From Neobacillus bataviensis (GTDB lineage Bacteria > Bacillota > Bacilli > Bacillales_B > DSM-18226): a DNA stretch of 64,000 bases. The translations under genes and the position numbers were made by a program. Location of the stretch: assembly GCF_019969725.1 (NCBI RefSeq), contig NZ_JAHXYW010000006.1, positions 186,001 through 250,000 on the forward strand. Reading direction: 5' to 3'. The notes under the pieces were generated by a model. The model was not told where the DNA came from. It did no database searches and saw only the letters and a program-made list of their open reading frames with translations. Below are positions 62,188 to 64,000 of this stretch, one piece after another (the stretch's first letter is position 1; every line of letters begins with the position of its first letter).

Positions 62188-63447
62188 TTATGCGACTTGT
62201 TTTTCGTGATGTACTTTGTCGTGTTCTTTGATTTTATGACCTTCCCACTTAGAAATAACAATGGCAGCAAGTGAGTTACCAACAATGTTTACACATGTAC
62301 GTGCCATGTCTAGCAGCCTGTCTACGCCTAAAATAAACGCCAAGCCCTCTACAGGAACACCAACACTTCCTAACGTTGAAAGCAGAACAACAATCGAAAC
62401 ACCTGGGACACCAGCAATCCCTTTCGAGGTAATCATTAAAATAAGAACTAATGTGATCTGGTGGCCAATGCTCATATGAATGCCATACATTTGCGCAATA
62501 AACAACGCCGCAATTGCCTGATACAATGTAGAGCCATCAAGATTAAAGGAATAACCAGTCGGTATGACAAAAGATGTAATCCCTTTCGGACAGCCGATCC
62601 GCTCCATTTTTTCCATAATTTTAGGAAGAACCGTTTCCGAACTCGCAGTCGAATAGCCGAGAATTAATTCGTCTTTCAAATAAGCTAATAATTTGAAAAT
62701 GTTATAGCCCGCGATTTTCGCCACAATACCGAGAACCACGATCGTAAAGAAGGCCATCGCACCATAAACGGTAAAGACTAGTTTGCCAAGCGGAATAAGT
62801 GATTCTAAACCAAATTTTGAAACCGTAACACCGATTAAAGCAAACACCCCTAATGGAGCAAGCTTCATAATCTGATTGGTTACATAGAACATGGCATCAG
62901 CGGTGCCTCTAAAAAACTCAATAATCGGTTTGCCTTTTTCACCAATTGCTGCAACACCAATACCAAACATAACGGAGAAGAAAATAATCGCCAGCATATC
63001 TCCATTTGCAAAAGCCTGAACCACATTGGTCGGTACGATATTTACAAAAGTATCAATATGAGAGTGGGACTCCGTTGCTTTTTCCGTTGTAACATAGGAA
63101 CTGATATCTGATTTAATAAGTTGTGAACGATCCACGCCAGAACCTGGATGGAAAACATTCGCTACTAACAAACCAACAAGTATCGCAATCGTTGTAATGA
63201 TTTCAAAATAAAGAAGTGTTTTACCGCCGAGCTTTCCTAACGATTTCATATCGCCAGTACCGGCTACACCCACAACAAGGCAGGAAATGACAATCGGAAC
63301 CACGATCATTTTAATTAATCGTAAAAAGATGGTTCCAATCGGCTGTAAAAATTGCTCTATATGTGGATTGCCATAAAAAATGGCTCCCACAGTAATACCA
63401 AGGACTAAACCAATAAAAATTTGCCATGCTAAACTAATTTTTTTCAT
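62188..63447 (-). CDS. Dicarboxylate/glutamate:cation symporter (DctP/GltT-type)
   Basis: A 419-residue DAACS symporter. It has eight or more membrane helices, the serine-rich ILGYSTASSETVLPK re-entrant loop, TSFVIPTGYSFNLDGSTLYQ, and the substrate-binding DRLLDMARTCVNIVGNS. The DRLLDMxRTxxNV pattern fits both C4-dicarboxylate and glutamate/aspartate carriers, so the substrate is not settled. The start at 63447 follows GGGAG by 8 nt; the reading from 63534 adds a segment with no ribosome site. The divergent gene at 63608 encodes a membrane sensor, a common partner of such transporters. Confidence 0.9.
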   Translation of the reverse strand: MKKISLAWQIFIGLVLGITVGAIFYGNPHIEQFLQPIGTIFLRLIKMIVVPIVISCLVVGVAGTGDMKSLGKLGGKTLLYFEIITTIAILVGLLVANVFHPGSGVDRSQLIKSDISSYVTTEKATESHSHIDTFVNIVPTNVVQAFANGDMLAIIFFSVMFGIGVAAIGEKGKPIIEFFRGTADAMFYVTNQIMKLAPLGVFALIGVTVSKFGLESLIPLGKLVFTVYGAMAFFTIVVLGIVAKIAGYNIFKLLAYLKDELILGYSTASSETVLPKIMEKMERIGCPKGITSFVIPTGYSFNLDGSTLYQAIAALFIAQMYGIHMSIGHQITLVLILMITSKGIAGVPGVSIVVLLSTLGSVGVPVEGLAFILGVDRLLDMARTCVNIVGNSLAAIVISKWEGHKIKEHDKVHHEKQVA

Positions 63448-63607
63448 TCGCTTCTCTCCCATCGATACATTTTTTGATACTATTATAGTAGAAAGTATTA
63501 TGCAAACGATTTCACTATTAACATTAACGTACAACCTACGATAAACTACAAAAAACTACAAAGTTGAATAAATAATTTTTATAATTAACAAAATTTTTCA
63601 ACTATAG

Positions 63608-64000
63608 ATGGGGGATAATGGTATTCGCGATAAATTATTAGCGTATTTATTTATGATCATTGCTGTGCCCATTACAGGCGAATTAAAGTATTACCCAATA
63701 AGCGGTGCTGATTTAAGATTCAGCATGAGTACAACTGTTTTCTTCTTTATATTGTTATGGTCACGTAAGATCCATCCTGTTTTGGCCGGCTTTTTAACAG
63801 GAAGTGCAGTTGTTTGTTTTCGGATCATTCTGGACAAGGTTGAAGTTGGCTCATTCCATTTCCCTAACCATTTTCCCGTGTTTTTTTATTACATGGTCTA
63901 CGGCCTGTTTTTTCATATTTTTAAAGTGAAAAAATTGTATCACCGGCCGCTTCTCATTGGTCTGCTTGGAATGGTGCTTGAAATCATGGGTAATTTTACT
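63608..64000 (+). CDS. Membrane sensor protein, N-terminal part (3' end outside window)
   Basis: The frame is open from ATG 63608 to the right edge, so at least 131 residues. The visible part is almost entirely hydrophobic: about five membrane helices starting LLAYLFMIIAVPITGELKYY, then SMSTTVFFFILLWSRKIHPV and VFFYYMVYGLFFHIFKVKKL. This resembles the multi-helix sensor region of YcbA-like histidine kinases of bacilli, but the kinase domain lies outside the window and cannot be checked. It is divergent from the symporter gene. The ribosome site is poor, so the start is uncertain. Confidence 0.6.
   Translation, partial: MGDNGIRDKLLAYLFMIIAVPITGELKYYPISGADLRFSMSTTVFFFILLWSRKIHPVLAGFLTGSAVVCFRIILDKVEVGSFHFPNHFPVFFYYMVYGLFFHIFKVKKLYHRPLLIGLLGMVLEIMGNFT

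Overview
The window looks like chromosomal DNA of an aerobic endospore-forming Bacillaceae. The base composition is AT-rich, ribosome binding sites are strong GGAGG types, there is a Spo0E-family phosphatase, and FolD is preceded by a ZTP-riboswitch leader. The uronate cluster has YesL/YesM/YesN genes and the glycerol genes are controlled by GlpP. Genus-level placement (Neobacillus or a close relative) is only a guess. No tRNA, rRNA, CRISPR array, prophage or intact transposase was seen.

Layout. 0-2.1 kb is the end of an AI-2 (lsr) operon: LsrK, a cupin and LsrF. 2.1-25.7 kb is a patchwork of short transcription units: fabF with a divergent MmyB-type regulator, folD, spo0E, a PhzF-family protein, a LOG-family protein, a PAP2 phosphatase, a class A PBP, an aldo/keto reductase, an OmpR-type two-component pair and a TSUP permease. 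This part is rich in intergenic repeats, three gene relics and candidate small RNAs. 25.9-29.3 kb holds a cystine-type symporter, a HipA-like kinase and a methyltransferase. 29.6-36.7 kb is a D-galactonate catabolic locus: IclR regulator, ABC importer, KDPGal aldolase, KDGal kinase and galactonate dehydratase. 37.8-39.1 kb is a secreted esterase. 39.5-58.0 kb is an oligo-uronide utilisation locus: AraC protein, YesL-YesM-YesN, a large unrecognised protein, GH105, ABC importer, GH31, KDPG aldolase, KdgK, KduI, KduD and a TIM-barrel isomerase. 58.1-62.0 kb is glpP-glpK-glpD. A dicarboxylate/glutamate symporter and the start of a divergent membrane sensor close the window.

How the genes work together. 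Both sugar-acid loci import oligomers or monomers through ABC systems without their own ATPase, so they probably share an MsmX-type ATPase encoded elsewhere. Both end in KDPG/KDPGal aldolase reactions giving pyruvate and glyceraldehyde-3-phosphate. cre sites overlap or adjoin the main promoters of both loci. In the uronide locus GH105 would release the unsaturated uronate, and KduI, KduD, KdgK and Eda would finish it. The GH31 enzyme and the 836-residue protein would strip the remaining sugars.

The most unusual signals are intergenic. Two tandem arrays 16 kb apart have the same 52-bp period and the same hairpin layout: 9-bp arms, a 25-nt loop and a 9-bp linker. A third family has a 104-bp period, exactly twice 52. 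These arrays adjoin or share sequence with a dispersed REP-like hairpin (core GGGACGGTTCTC / GAGAACCGTCCC) present in at least seven full copies. Other points of note are two well-supported small-RNA candidates, a duplicated terminator arm behind the ZTP riboswitch, a cupin sitting where the P-AI-2 isomerase LsrG would be expected, and the unrecognised 836-residue protein in the uronide operon.
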